A DNA stretch of 6,213 nt from Geodermatophilaceae bacterium (GTDB lineage Bacteria > Actinomycetota > Actinomycetes > Mycobacteriales > Geodermatophilaceae): NCBI GenBank assembly GCA_013811975.1, contig JACCUF010000037.1, positions 1-6,213 of the forward strand, written 5' to 3'. The notes beneath the pieces were generated by a model. That model did no database searches. It was not told where the DNA came from and saw only the letters and a list, made by a program, of their open reading frames with translations. The position numbers were made by a program, and so were the translations under genes. Below are positions 1-4,748 of the stretch, piece by piece; within the stretch, counting starts at the first letter, position 1; each line of letters starts with the position of its first letter.

Positions 1-95
1 GCGTTCCGCTCGAAGGCGGCGGCAGGTTGGTCGTAGAGATGTCGCCGGACGAGGCCACCGCGCTGTCGGAGGCACTCAAGGGTGCCACTGGCTAG
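1..95 (+). CDS. DUF3117 family small protein, C-terminal part
   Basis: The first 95 bases are the end of a gene that starts before the window; whole codons begin at base 3 and the stop TAG is at 93-95. The 30 visible residues begin VPLEGGGRLVVEMSPDEATA and end LKGATG. This matches the C-terminus of the DUF3117 family (M. tuberculosis Rv1211 is the example I recall, ending in a similar PLEGGGRLVVEL-TPDEA-LKGVTG pattern). The family is short, conserved across actinobacteria and has no established function. Rv1211 also lies beside glgM in mycobacteria, so the neighbourhood supports the call. The start, promoter and N-terminus are not visible. The gene converges on the small antitoxin-family gene, with 86 bp between the two stop codons. 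Confidence 0.85.
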   Translation, partial: VPLEGGGRLVVEMSPDEATALSEALKGATG

Positions 96-126
96 ACCGT
101 GACTCGTACGGCCGACCAAACAGGGC

Positions 127-166
127 CCCGGGAGGCGCACATTGCGCCCACCGGGAGCCTTCGGCT
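127..166. terminator. Tandem hairpins between convergent genes, possible bidirectional terminator
   Basis: Two inverted repeats fill the gap between the DUF3117 stop and the stop of the convergent small gene. The first pairs CCCGG (127-131) with CCGGG (151-155) and GGCGCA (134-139) with TGCGCC (143-148). A 2x2 internal loop separates the two helices and the apical loop is CAT. The second is AGCC (156-159), TTC, GGCT (163-166). Neither is followed by a T tract on either strand, so this is not a textbook intrinsic terminator, although actinobacterial terminators often lack one. Position and stem strength suggest termination of both transcripts. That role is inferred. Confidence 0.5.
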
Positions 167-181
167 GTGAGGACGGCGTAA

Positions 182-457
182 TCAGCGCGCCGGAGGCGGA
201 GGCGGAGGCGCTGGCGTCCCGCCCGGCGAGGGGTCGTCCGAGAAGTCGTCGTTCTTGCCGTCCAGTCCCTCCAGGGCAACCTTCAGCTTGTCCTTACCGG
301 TTGCGATCTTGTCCGTGTGCGCGCCGCCGGTCTTGGAGTCGAGCAATTCGCCAGCCTTGTCCATGCCGGCGGCGATCTTGTCACTGTTCTTGTCGACGAG
401 TTCGCTGGCCTTGCCTTTGAGATTGTCGAACGTGCTGATCGCGGGCTCCTTTCTCAC
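182..457 (-). CDS. MT0933-like antitoxin family protein with polyproline tail
   Basis: This gene encodes a small, highly charged, probably helical protein of 91 residues if translation starts at the GTG at 457-455. Residues 10-65 (FDNLKGKASELVDKNSDKI, then KAGELLDSKTGG) resemble the MT0933-like antitoxin family, whose M. tuberculosis member Rv0909 is about 59 residues and is annotated as an antitoxin beside the SRPBCC-type Rv0910. This copy has an added acidic, proline-rich tail (DDPSPGGTPA followed by six prolines at 84-89), encoded partly by a hexanucleotide repeat. There is no signal peptide or membrane segment. No toxin gene is adjacent. The gene begins 27 bp after the glgM stop on the same strand, so the two may be co-transcribed. 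The start is uncertain. The GTG has no Shine-Dalgarno upstream, whereas AAGGAG lies inside this reading frame, 6 nt before an in-frame ATC at 439-437 where the family usually begins. A start there would give 85 residues. The family call is fairly firm; an antitoxin function is not shown. Confidence 0.8.
   Translation of the reverse strand: MRKEPAISTFDNLKGKASELVDKNSDKIAAGMDKAGELLDSKTGGAHTDKIATGKDKLKVALEGLDGKNDDFSDDPSPGGTPAPPPPPPAR
191..210. repeat. Hexanucleotide tandem repeat (CGGAGG)x3 encoding polyproline
   Basis: Three perfect tandem copies of CGGAGG are followed by CG. On the minus strand they read as CCTCCG units and encode most of the six-proline run near the C-terminus of the antitoxin-family protein. 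Because the unit is 6 bp, slippage would add or remove two prolines at a time without breaking the frame. Confidence 0.75.
446..451 (-). promoter_or_regulatory. Shine-Dalgarno AAGGAG inside the annotated 5' end of the small gene
   Basis: On the minus strand AAGGAG occupies 451-446, followed by six bases (CCCGCG) and then ATC at 439-437. This is the best ribosome binding site near the gene and has ideal spacing for a start at ATC. No ATG or TTG lies at a suitable distance in frame. The nearby ATG at 459-457 is followed at once by TGA and cannot be the start. The site therefore points to initiation at ATC, unless the GTG upstream is used from a leaderless or coupled message. Confidence 0.55.
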
Positions 458-484
458 ATGTTGTCAATGCGGACACCCAGACTC

Positions 485-1651
485 TCATGCTGCCTCGAGG
501 GCTGCGGCGTACACCTGCGCAGTACGGATGGCGACCGCCGACCAATCAAACTCGGCAACCGCGCGCTCGCGGCCGGCGGCTCCCATGGTGGTGGCCCGAT
601 CTGGGTCGGCCAGCAACTCGATCAGACGAGCGGCAAGCTCGGCCTCGAACCCGCGCGGATCTCCGGAGTCGTAGTGCACGAGCAGCCCGGTCACCCCGTC
701 AGCGACAACCTCCGGGATTCCGCCCACGTCGCTGGCCACCACCGCCGTAGCGCAGGCGGCGGCCTCAAGATTGACGATCCCGAGGGGTTCGTAGACCGAC
801 GGACAGCAGAACACGCTGGCGTGACTGAGCAGGGTCACGACCTCCTCTCGCGCGAGCATCTCCTCGATCCAAATGACACCAGAGCGCTCACGTTGAAGTC
901 CGGCGACGCCGGCGGCAACCTCGGCCCCCAGTTCGGCGGTGTCGGCGGCGCCGGCACAGATGACCAGCTGCGCCTCCGGCGGCAGTTGCCGGGCGGCTTT
1001 GATGAGGTGCATAACGCCCTTCTGCCGGGTGACCCGCCCGACGAAGATCACATACGGCCGATCAGGGTCGATGCCGCGCTCGAGCAACGTCGCTGTGTCA
1101 TCGGTCGGTGCGTAGGCCACGGCGTCGACGCCGTTGTGGATGACCTGCACCTTGTTCGGGTCGAGATCGGAATAGCAGTCGAGGATGTCGCTGCGCATGC
1201 CCCGGCTGACCGCGATCACCGCCGCAGCAGCCTCGTACGCCGAGCGCTCCACATAGGAGGAGATGCGGTAACCGCCGCCGAGTTGTTCTGCTTTCCAGGG
1301 CCGTCGAGGCTCCAGCGAGTGTGCAGTGACGACGTGTGGTGCGCCGTGGAGCATCGAGCCGTAATGCCCGGCGAAGTTGGTGTACCACGTGTGTGAGTGC
1401 AGTACGTCGCAACCGCCGACGGCATCCACGATGGACAGATCAACGCCGAGGACTTGTATCGCGGAGTTCGCCCCTCCGAGTTCGGCCGGCACCTGATGAG
1501 CCTGGGCACCTTGTCGAGGGGCACCGAAACAGTGGATGTCCATGTCAAGGCCGGAAATTGTCCGCAAGGCCGCCACGAGATGCTCGACATGGACTCCCGC
1601 GCCGCCGTACACCTCCGGTGGGAACTCTCTGGTCAGCATCCCGACTCGCAC
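485..1651 (-). CDS. glgM: Alpha-maltose-1-phosphate synthase, GT4 family (GlgM, formerly GlgA)
   Basis: The protein has 388 residues, close to the roughly 387 of M. tuberculosis GlgM (Rv1212c), which it resembles throughout. The characterised enzyme joins ADP-glucose and glucose 1-phosphate to make alpha-maltose 1-phosphate, the substrate of GlgE in alpha-glucan synthesis; it is cytosolic. The GT-B fold shows an N-terminal MRVGMLTREFPPEVYGGAGV with the nucleotide-sugar glycine loop at 16-19, HSHTWY at 85-90 and TAHSLEPRRPWK at 109-120. In the C-terminal half are FVGRVTRQKG with Arg206 and Lys211, and the GT4 EX7E motif at Glu288 and Glu296 (YEPLGIVNLE). The start is GTG at 1651-1649. No Shine-Dalgarno precedes it, but a TAGGGT element lies 8 nt upstream, suggesting a leaderless message. 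The gene is divergent from glgC, which makes its substrate. Older annotations would call it glycogen synthase glgA; the mycobacterial match favours GlgM. Confidence 0.93.
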   Translation of the reverse strand: MRVGMLTREFPPEVYGGAGVHVEHLVAALRTISGLDMDIHCFGAPRQGAQAHQVPAELGGANSAIQVLGVDLSIVDAVGGCDVLHSHTWYTNFAGHYGSMLHGAPHVVTAHSLEPRRPWKAEQLGGGYRISSYVERSAYEAAAAVIAVSRGMRSDILDCYSDLDPNKVQVIHNGVDAVAYAPTDDTATLLERGIDPDRPYVIFVGRVTRQKGVMHLIKAARQLPPEAQLVICAGAADTAELGAEVAAGVAGLQRERSGVIWIEEMLAREEVVTLLSHASVFCCPSVYEPLGIVNLEAAACATAVVASDVGGIPEVVADGVTGLLVHYDSGDPRGFEAELAARLIELLADPDRATTMGAAGRERAVAEFDWSAVAIRTAQVYAAALEAA

Positions 1652-1659
1652 GGCTGCCG

Positions 1660-1665
1660 ACCCTA
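1660..1665 (-). promoter_or_regulatory. glgM -10 element TAGGGT, probably leaderless
   Basis: On the minus strand TAGGGT fits the TANNNT -10 consensus of the housekeeping sigma factor and ends 8 nt before the GTG start of glgM. At that distance transcription would begin at or within a base or two of the start codon, which agrees with the absence of a Shine-Dalgarno. No convincing -35 is visible. Confidence 0.6.
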
Positions 1666-1677
1666 AACCTGTCGGGC

Positions 1678-1683
1678 TAGGTT
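1678..1683 (+). promoter_or_regulatory. glgC -10 element TAGGTT, probably leaderless
   Basis: TAGGTT fits TANNNT and is separated from the glgC ATG by exactly six bases (CGGGCC), the classic actinobacterial leaderless arrangement. There is no Shine-Dalgarno. A -35 at the usual distance would fall at about 1654-1660, on top of the opposing glgM -10 element. Confidence 0.65.
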
Positions 1684-1689
1684 CGGGCC

Positions 1690-2913
1690 ATGGCCGGTGA
1701 TTCGCGTGTCCTGGGCATCGTGCTCGCGGGGGGCGAAGGCAAACGATTGTGGCCGCTGACCGAGGACCGAGCCAAGCCAGCCGTGCCCTTCGGCGGCAAC
1801 TACCGGCTGATCGACTTCGTCCTGTCCAACCTCGCCAACGGTGGTTACCTCCGGCTGTGCGTGCTGACGCAGTACAAGAGTCACTCGCTGGACCGGCACA
1901 TCACGACCACCTGGCGGATGTCGACCGTCCTCGGCAACTACGTGACCCCGGTTCCGGCTCAACAACGACTCGGACCGCGCTGGTTCACCGGCAGCGCCGA
2001 TGCCATCTACCAGAGCCTCAATCTGGTCTACGACGACGCGCCGGATCACGTCGTCGTCTTCGGCGCCGATCACGTCTACCGCATGGACCCGCGCCAGATG
2101 GTCCAGCAGCACATCGACAGCGGCGCCGGCGTGACGGTCGCCGGGATCCGCGTACCGCGCTCGGATGCATCGCAATTCGGGGTCATCGACACCGACGCCG
2201 AGGGCCGGATCGAACGGTTCTTGGAGAAACCGAGCGACGCTCCGGGTCTGCCGGACAGCCAGGACGAGGTATTCGCCTCCATGGGCAACTATGTGTTCAC
2301 CACCGAGGCCCTGCTCGATGCGCTGCGCGCCGATGCGGCTGACGAGGACTCACTGCACGACATGGGCGGTGACATCATCCCGATGCTGACCTCGTCCGGG
2401 GCGGCTCGGGTCTATGACTTCAAGGACAACGTCGTTCCCGGTGAGACCGAACGCGACCGGGGCTACTGGCGTGATGTCGGGACCCTGGACACCTATTACG
2501 ACGCTCACGCCGATCTGGTCTCGGTGCACCCGATCTTCAATCTATACAACCGGCGGTGGCCGATCTTCACCAATCCGCCGCAGTTGCCGCCGGCCAAGTT
2601 CGTCGAAGGCGGCAGCACCAGAGACTCGATCGTCGGCGCCGGCGTCATCATTTCCGGTGGGAACGTGTCCGGGTCGGTCATCTCACCCGGTTGCCGGCTG
2701 GCCGCGGGCTGCGATGTCGTGGACAGCGTGCTGATGGACAACGTCACGGTGGGAGCTGGAGCGGTCATCCGGCGGGCGATCCTGGACAAGAACGTTGTCA
2801 TTGCGCCCGGGGCCCGGATCGGTGTCGATCCGGTTCGTGACGCCGAGCGCTATCACATGTCACCCGGCGGGGTGGTCGTCCTCGGCAAGGGAGCCGTCGC
2901 ACTCGCTGATTAG
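1690..2913 (+). CDS. glgC: Glucose-1-phosphate adenylyltransferase (ADP-glucose pyrophosphorylase)
   Basis: GlgC condenses ATP and alpha-glucose 1-phosphate to ADP-glucose and pyrophosphate, the committed step of glycogen and alpha-glucan synthesis. The 407 residues match the roughly 404 of mycobacterial GlgC. The nucleotidyltransferase core shows the signature VLAGGEGKRLWPLTEDRAKP (11-30) with the GG-G-RL loop and Lys29, RLIDFVLSN (39-47), WFTGSADAIYQ (98-108) and FGADHVYRMD (124-133), where Asp127 is the expected metal ligand. FLEKP (177-181) carries Lys180, which corresponds to the glucose-1-phosphate-binding lysine of the E. coli enzyme. GYWRDVGTLDTYYDA follows. The last 110 or so residues have the hydrophobic hexapeptide periodicity of the left-handed beta-helix (for example GAGVIISGG). 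Its stop TAG overlaps the stop of the convergent methyltransferase gene. The family is normally allosterically controlled by glycolytic intermediates; nothing here addresses that. Confidence 0.97.
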   Translation: MAGDSRVLGIVLAGGEGKRLWPLTEDRAKPAVPFGGNYRLIDFVLSNLANGGYLRLCVLTQYKSHSLDRHITTTWRMSTVLGNYVTPVPAQQRLGPRWFTGSADAIYQSLNLVYDDAPDHVVVFGADHVYRMDPRQMVQQHIDSGAGVTVAGIRVPRSDASQFGVIDTDAEGRIERFLEKPSDAPGLPDSQDEVFASMGNYVFTTEALLDALRADAADEDSLHDMGGDIIPMLTSSGAARVYDFKDNVVPGETERDRGYWRDVGTLDTYYDAHADLVSVHPIFNLYNRRWPIFTNPPQLPPAKFVEGGSTRDSIVGAGVIISGGNVSGSVISPGCRLAAGCDVVDSVLMDNVTVGAGAVIRRAILDKNVVIAPGARIGVDPVRDAERYHMSPGGVVVLGKGAVALAD

Positions 2914-3527
2914 GAGGGAACGGCGATCAGCAGCCCATCGCCGACCGGGAGTACGGCCCGACGAACGGTCTTCTCGGCCTTGAGTGCGGCCAACAGATCG
3001 CGCCAGGCGACCGTGTCCGAATCCCTGGCGGATTGGTCTGCGACGCGGTCCCTCCAGAGCAACCCGTGCCAGGCCAGGATGCCGCCGGCCCGCAGGACCC
3101 GGGTCAGGTGGGGCAACCAGTCGGGGTACTCACGGGGAGCGGCATCGCAGAAGACCAGGTCATAGCCGCCGTCGGTCAGTCGGGGCAGCACGTCAGAGGC
3201 CGAGCCGTTGATCAGCCGGACGCGCGGGGTCGGGATCTCCGCTTCGGTCAAGGCAATGCGAGCCGCCCGCTGGTGCTCCCCGTCGAAGTCCACCGACGTG
3301 AGTACGCCGTCCACTCGCATGCCAGCCAGCAGCCACAGGGTGGACACACCTGCACCGGTTCCGATCTCGACCACCGACCGGGCGTTGAGGGCAGCTGCCA
3401 AAGCGGCCAGCGTGGCACCCACCGCTGGGGCGATCGCCGAGCAACCGACCTCGGCGGCGTGCGCCCGGGCACTGACGATCGGCGCCGGCTCATCGGCGAC
3501 GACATCGGCGAACGCTGGGGGAGACAT
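2910..3527 (-). CDS. SAM-dependent O-methyltransferase-like protein (Rv1220c-like)
   Basis: This is a cytosolic Rossmann-fold methyltransferase of 205 residues, related to the CCoAMT/family 3 O-methyltransferases. Motif I is VEIGTGAGVSTLWLL (53-67), which binds SAM. The acidic residue at the end of strand 2 is Asp80 (SVDFD). LVFCDAAPREYPDWL (124-138) contains the motif IV aspartate, Asp128, followed by LRAGGILAWHGLLWRD (145-160). In catechol-type enzymes the position after the GG strand carries a metal-binding Asp-Asn pair. Here it reads His154-Gly155, and the mycobacterial homologue Rv1220c, as I remember it, also has His there, so metal-dependent catechol-type activity should not be assumed. 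The substrate is unknown. The start is ATG at 3527-3525, with TAGGCT six bases upstream and no Shine-Dalgarno. The gene is divergent from sigE, an arrangement also known in mycobacteria. Confidence 0.87.
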   Translation of the reverse strand: MSPPAFADVVADEPAPIVSARAHAAEVGCSAIAPAVGATLAALAAALNARSVVEIGTGAGVSTLWLLAGMRVDGVLTSVDFDGEHQRAARIALTEAEIPTPRVRLINGSASDVLPRLTDGGYDLVFCDAAPREYPDWLPHLTRVLRAGGILAWHGLLWRDRVADQSARDSDTVAWRDLLAALKAEKTVRRAVLPVGDGLLIAVPS

Positions 3528-3533
3528 CGGGGA

Positions 3534-3539
3534 AGCCTA
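3534..3539 (-). promoter_or_regulatory. Methyltransferase gene -10 element TAGGCT, probably leaderless
   Basis: On the minus strand TAGGCT is followed by six bases (TCCCCG) and the ATG start. This is the same TAGGNT-N6-start geometry as glgC and close to that of glgM. There is no Shine-Dalgarno. A leaderless transcript starting at the ATG is the simplest reading. Confidence 0.6.
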
Positions 3540-3580
3540 GAGCCCGTTCTTGTCGATTCTGGGCAAACACTCAGACTGTC

Positions 3581-3607
3581 GGGAACAGGTATCGATCCTG
3601 CGTCGTT
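3581..3607 (+). promoter_or_regulatory. ECF-type sigE promoter GGGAACA-N16-CGTT
   Basis: The -35 GGGAACA (3581-3587) is separated by 16 bases from the -10 CGTT (3604-3607). This agrees with the promoters recognised by mycobacterial SigE and SigH (GGAAC-type -35 and cGTT -10). The expected transcription start is at about 3613-3617, at or just before the GTG taken as the sigE start. The site implies that sigE and rseA are autoregulated or controlled by another stress sigma factor such as SigH. The sequence alone cannot separate these. Confidence 0.75.
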
Positions 3608-3616
3608 GTACTCGAG

Positions 3617-4267
3617 GTGACGCGTACATGGGATCCTGGTGCGATGAGCGACTCCGGCGCCCCCGGTGCTGCGGCAACCCCAGCGCAGCCGATGGAAGCT
3701 GCTAAGGGCGAGTTGCATGCCATATCGGGTTGGACACCGCCGAGCTGGGACGAGGTCGTTCGTCAGCACTCGGCTCGGGTCTACCGGCTGGCCTATCGGC
3801 TGTCGGGTAACGCGCAGGACGCCGAGGACCTCACCCAAGAAACCTTCGTCCGGGTGTTCCGTTCGCTGGCCAACTATCAGCCGGGCACCTTCGAGGGCTG
3901 GTTGCACAGGATTACCACCAACCTCTTCCTGGACATGGTTCGACGCCGGCAGCGGGTCCGTTTCGAAGCCCTTCCCGAGGACGCCGAGCGGCTGCCCAGT
4001 ACCGGGCCCAGCCCGGAACAGGTCTACGCCGACACGCACTTCGATCCTCAGGTGCAAGCCGCCCTGGACGCTCTGTCGCCGGAGTTCCGCGTTCCGGTGG
4101 TGCTCTGTGACATCGAGGGCCTGACCTACGAGGAGATCGCGGCGACACTGGACATCAAGTTGGGCACGGTCCGTAGCCGCATCCACCGTGGGCGGGTCCA
4201 ACTTCGGGCCGCGCTCGCCCATCTGGCCCCCGGCGGGGCACGAGTGCCGATAGCGGGGATCGCGTGA
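3617..4267 (+). CDS. sigE: ECF RNA polymerase sigma factor SigE
   Basis: SigE directs RNA polymerase to envelope and oxidative stress genes. The protein has 216 residues from the GTG at 3617. Sigma region 2 spans about 48-116, with AEDLTQETFVRVFRSL (69-84) and the -10-recognition stretch FEGWLHRITTNLFLDMVRRR (92-111). Sigma region 4 spans about 146-198, with LSPEFRVPVVLCDIEGLTYE and the helix-turn-helix LGTVRSRIHRGR (182-193). Identity to M. tuberculosis SigE is very high in regions 2 and 4. The N-terminus is about 20 residues shorter than the region before the SWDE motif in the 257-residue protein and is not conserved. Starts are possible at GTG 3617, ATG 3644 and ATG 3692. None has a good Shine-Dalgarno, and GTG 3617 suits a near-leaderless message from the ECF promoter. 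The stop overlaps the rseA start by 4 bp, so sigma and anti-sigma factor are likely translationally coupled. Confidence 0.95.
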   Translation: MTRTWDPGAMSDSGAPGAAATPAQPMEAAKGELHAISGWTPPSWDEVVRQHSARVYRLAYRLSGNAQDAEDLTQETFVRVFRSLANYQPGTFEGWLHRITTNLFLDMVRRRQRVRFEALPEDAERLPSTGPSPEQVYADTHFDPQVQAALDALSPEFRVPVVLCDIEGLTYEEIAATLDIKLGTVRSRIHRGRVQLRAALAHLAPGGARVPIAGIA

Positions 4268-4641
4268 GCTGGTCGGAGATGCACCTGGCCACCGAGGCGA
4301 TGGCCGCGCTGGTTGACAATGAACTCTCCGGTGGAGCGGCGGCACGCGCTCGCCTGCACCTAGGCCGGTGCGCTGAATGCGCAGCGGCGGTGATCGCTCA
4401 GGCCGAGGCCAAGACCGCGCTATTCGCCTCGTCCGGACCTATGCTGCCCGCCAGCCTGTTGTCCCGGCTGGCCGAGATCCCGTTCACCGCGGAGATGGCT
4501 CCGGGCATGAACGATGGAGTGATGGCGCTGCAGGGCGGCTCGCTGATGTTCGCCGCTACGCCGCTGCCCGTGCACGTGCAGACTCCCCCTCCGCCACCTC
4601 CGTCGTCGGGATTCGGCCGCGGGGCTTTCCGCCTGCGCTGA
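4264..4641 (+). CDS. rseA: Anti-sigma-E factor RseA, zinc-binding ZAS domain
   Basis: RseA binds SigE in the cytoplasm and holds it inactive. In mycobacteria release follows PknB phosphorylation and ClpC1P2 degradation, or oxidation. The 125 residues are fewer than the roughly 154 of M. tuberculosis RseA; the difference is mainly at the N-terminus and in the tail. The ZAS motif is clear: His32-x3-Cys36-x2-Cys39 in LHLGRCAECAA. His7 in MHLATEAMAALVDNEL aligns with the conserved upstream histidine and may be a further zinc ligand (inferred). There is no membrane segment, so it is a soluble anti-sigma factor. The C-terminus is low in complexity, with six consecutive prolines at about 108-113 followed by a basic end. 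The start is GTG at 4264, with GTGA shared with the sigE stop and GGGGA 4 nt upstream. Position directly after sigE and before htrA supports the identity. Confidence 0.92.
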   Translation: MSWSEMHLATEAMAALVDNELSGGAAARARLHLGRCAECAAAVIAQAEAKTALFASSGPMLPASLLSRLAEIPFTAEMAPGMNDGVMALQGGSLMFAATPLPVHVQTPPPPPPSSGFGRGAFRLR

Positions 4642-4687
4642 TTCAGGCGCGTCTGTGCAGGACACAGCCGTCACGTCCAGCCGCGGG

Positions 4688-4739
4688 CTCGCCGACTGCT
4701 TGTCGACACCTGACGCGGACTTCACCGCAGTTCGGCGAG
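4688..4739 (+). promoter_or_regulatory. Long bulged hairpin in the htrA leader, overlapping the ribosome binding site
   Basis: CTCGCCGACTGC (4688-4699) pairs perfectly with GCAGTTCGGCGAG (4727-4739), apart from one extra T in the right arm. This gives 12 bp, nine of them G-C, with a 27-nt loop. The last three bases of the right arm (GAG, 4737-4739) are the start of the htrA Shine-Dalgarno GAGGG. In RNA this would place the ribosome binding site at the base of the stem. No T tract follows, so it is not a classic terminator. Possible roles are control of htrA translation, an mRNA processing site within the sigE-rseA-htrA transcript, or a DNA operator. All of these are inferred. Confidence 0.55.
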
Positions 4740-4741
4740 GG
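4737..4741 (+). promoter_or_regulatory. htrA Shine-Dalgarno GAGGG
   Basis: GAGGG ends 7 nt before the GTG at 4749 and is the only ribosome binding site near the htrA reading frame. No other ATG or GTG lies in frame shortly upstream, so it supports 4749 as the start. Its first three bases are paired in the predicted leader hairpin. Confidence 0.6.
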
Positions 4742-4748
4742 TGACCGG

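Noticed and set aside
462..467. Perfect -35-like TTGACA on the minus strand just upstream of the antitoxin-family gene
   Set aside because: The matching -10 position (439-444, CCGCGA) does not resemble TANNNT, so an independent promoter is not supported.
317..1396. Long plus-strand open frame of 359 codons antisense to glgM
   Set aside because: It is the mirror of a GC-rich coding sequence. glgM on the opposite strand is unmistakable, and the antisense translation shows no recognisable motif.
2910..3527. Loss of the metal-binding Asp-Asn pair in the methyltransferase as a sign of inactivation
   Set aside because: The Rv1220c-type relatives I recall also lack that pair and have His in its place, so it looks like a subfamily trait rather than a defect. 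SAM-binding motif I is intact.
3248..4345. Long minus-strand open frame of 365 codons across the methyltransferase 5' end and sigE
   Set aside because: It crosses two firm genes and their promoters, its product is low in complexity and rich in Arg and Pro, and no start signal is visible.
4653..4667. Small hairpin CTGTG-N5-CACAG shortly after the rseA stop
   Set aside because: The stem is only 5 bp and no T tract follows. It is too weak to call a terminator of sigE-rseA, and chance is a reasonable explanation.
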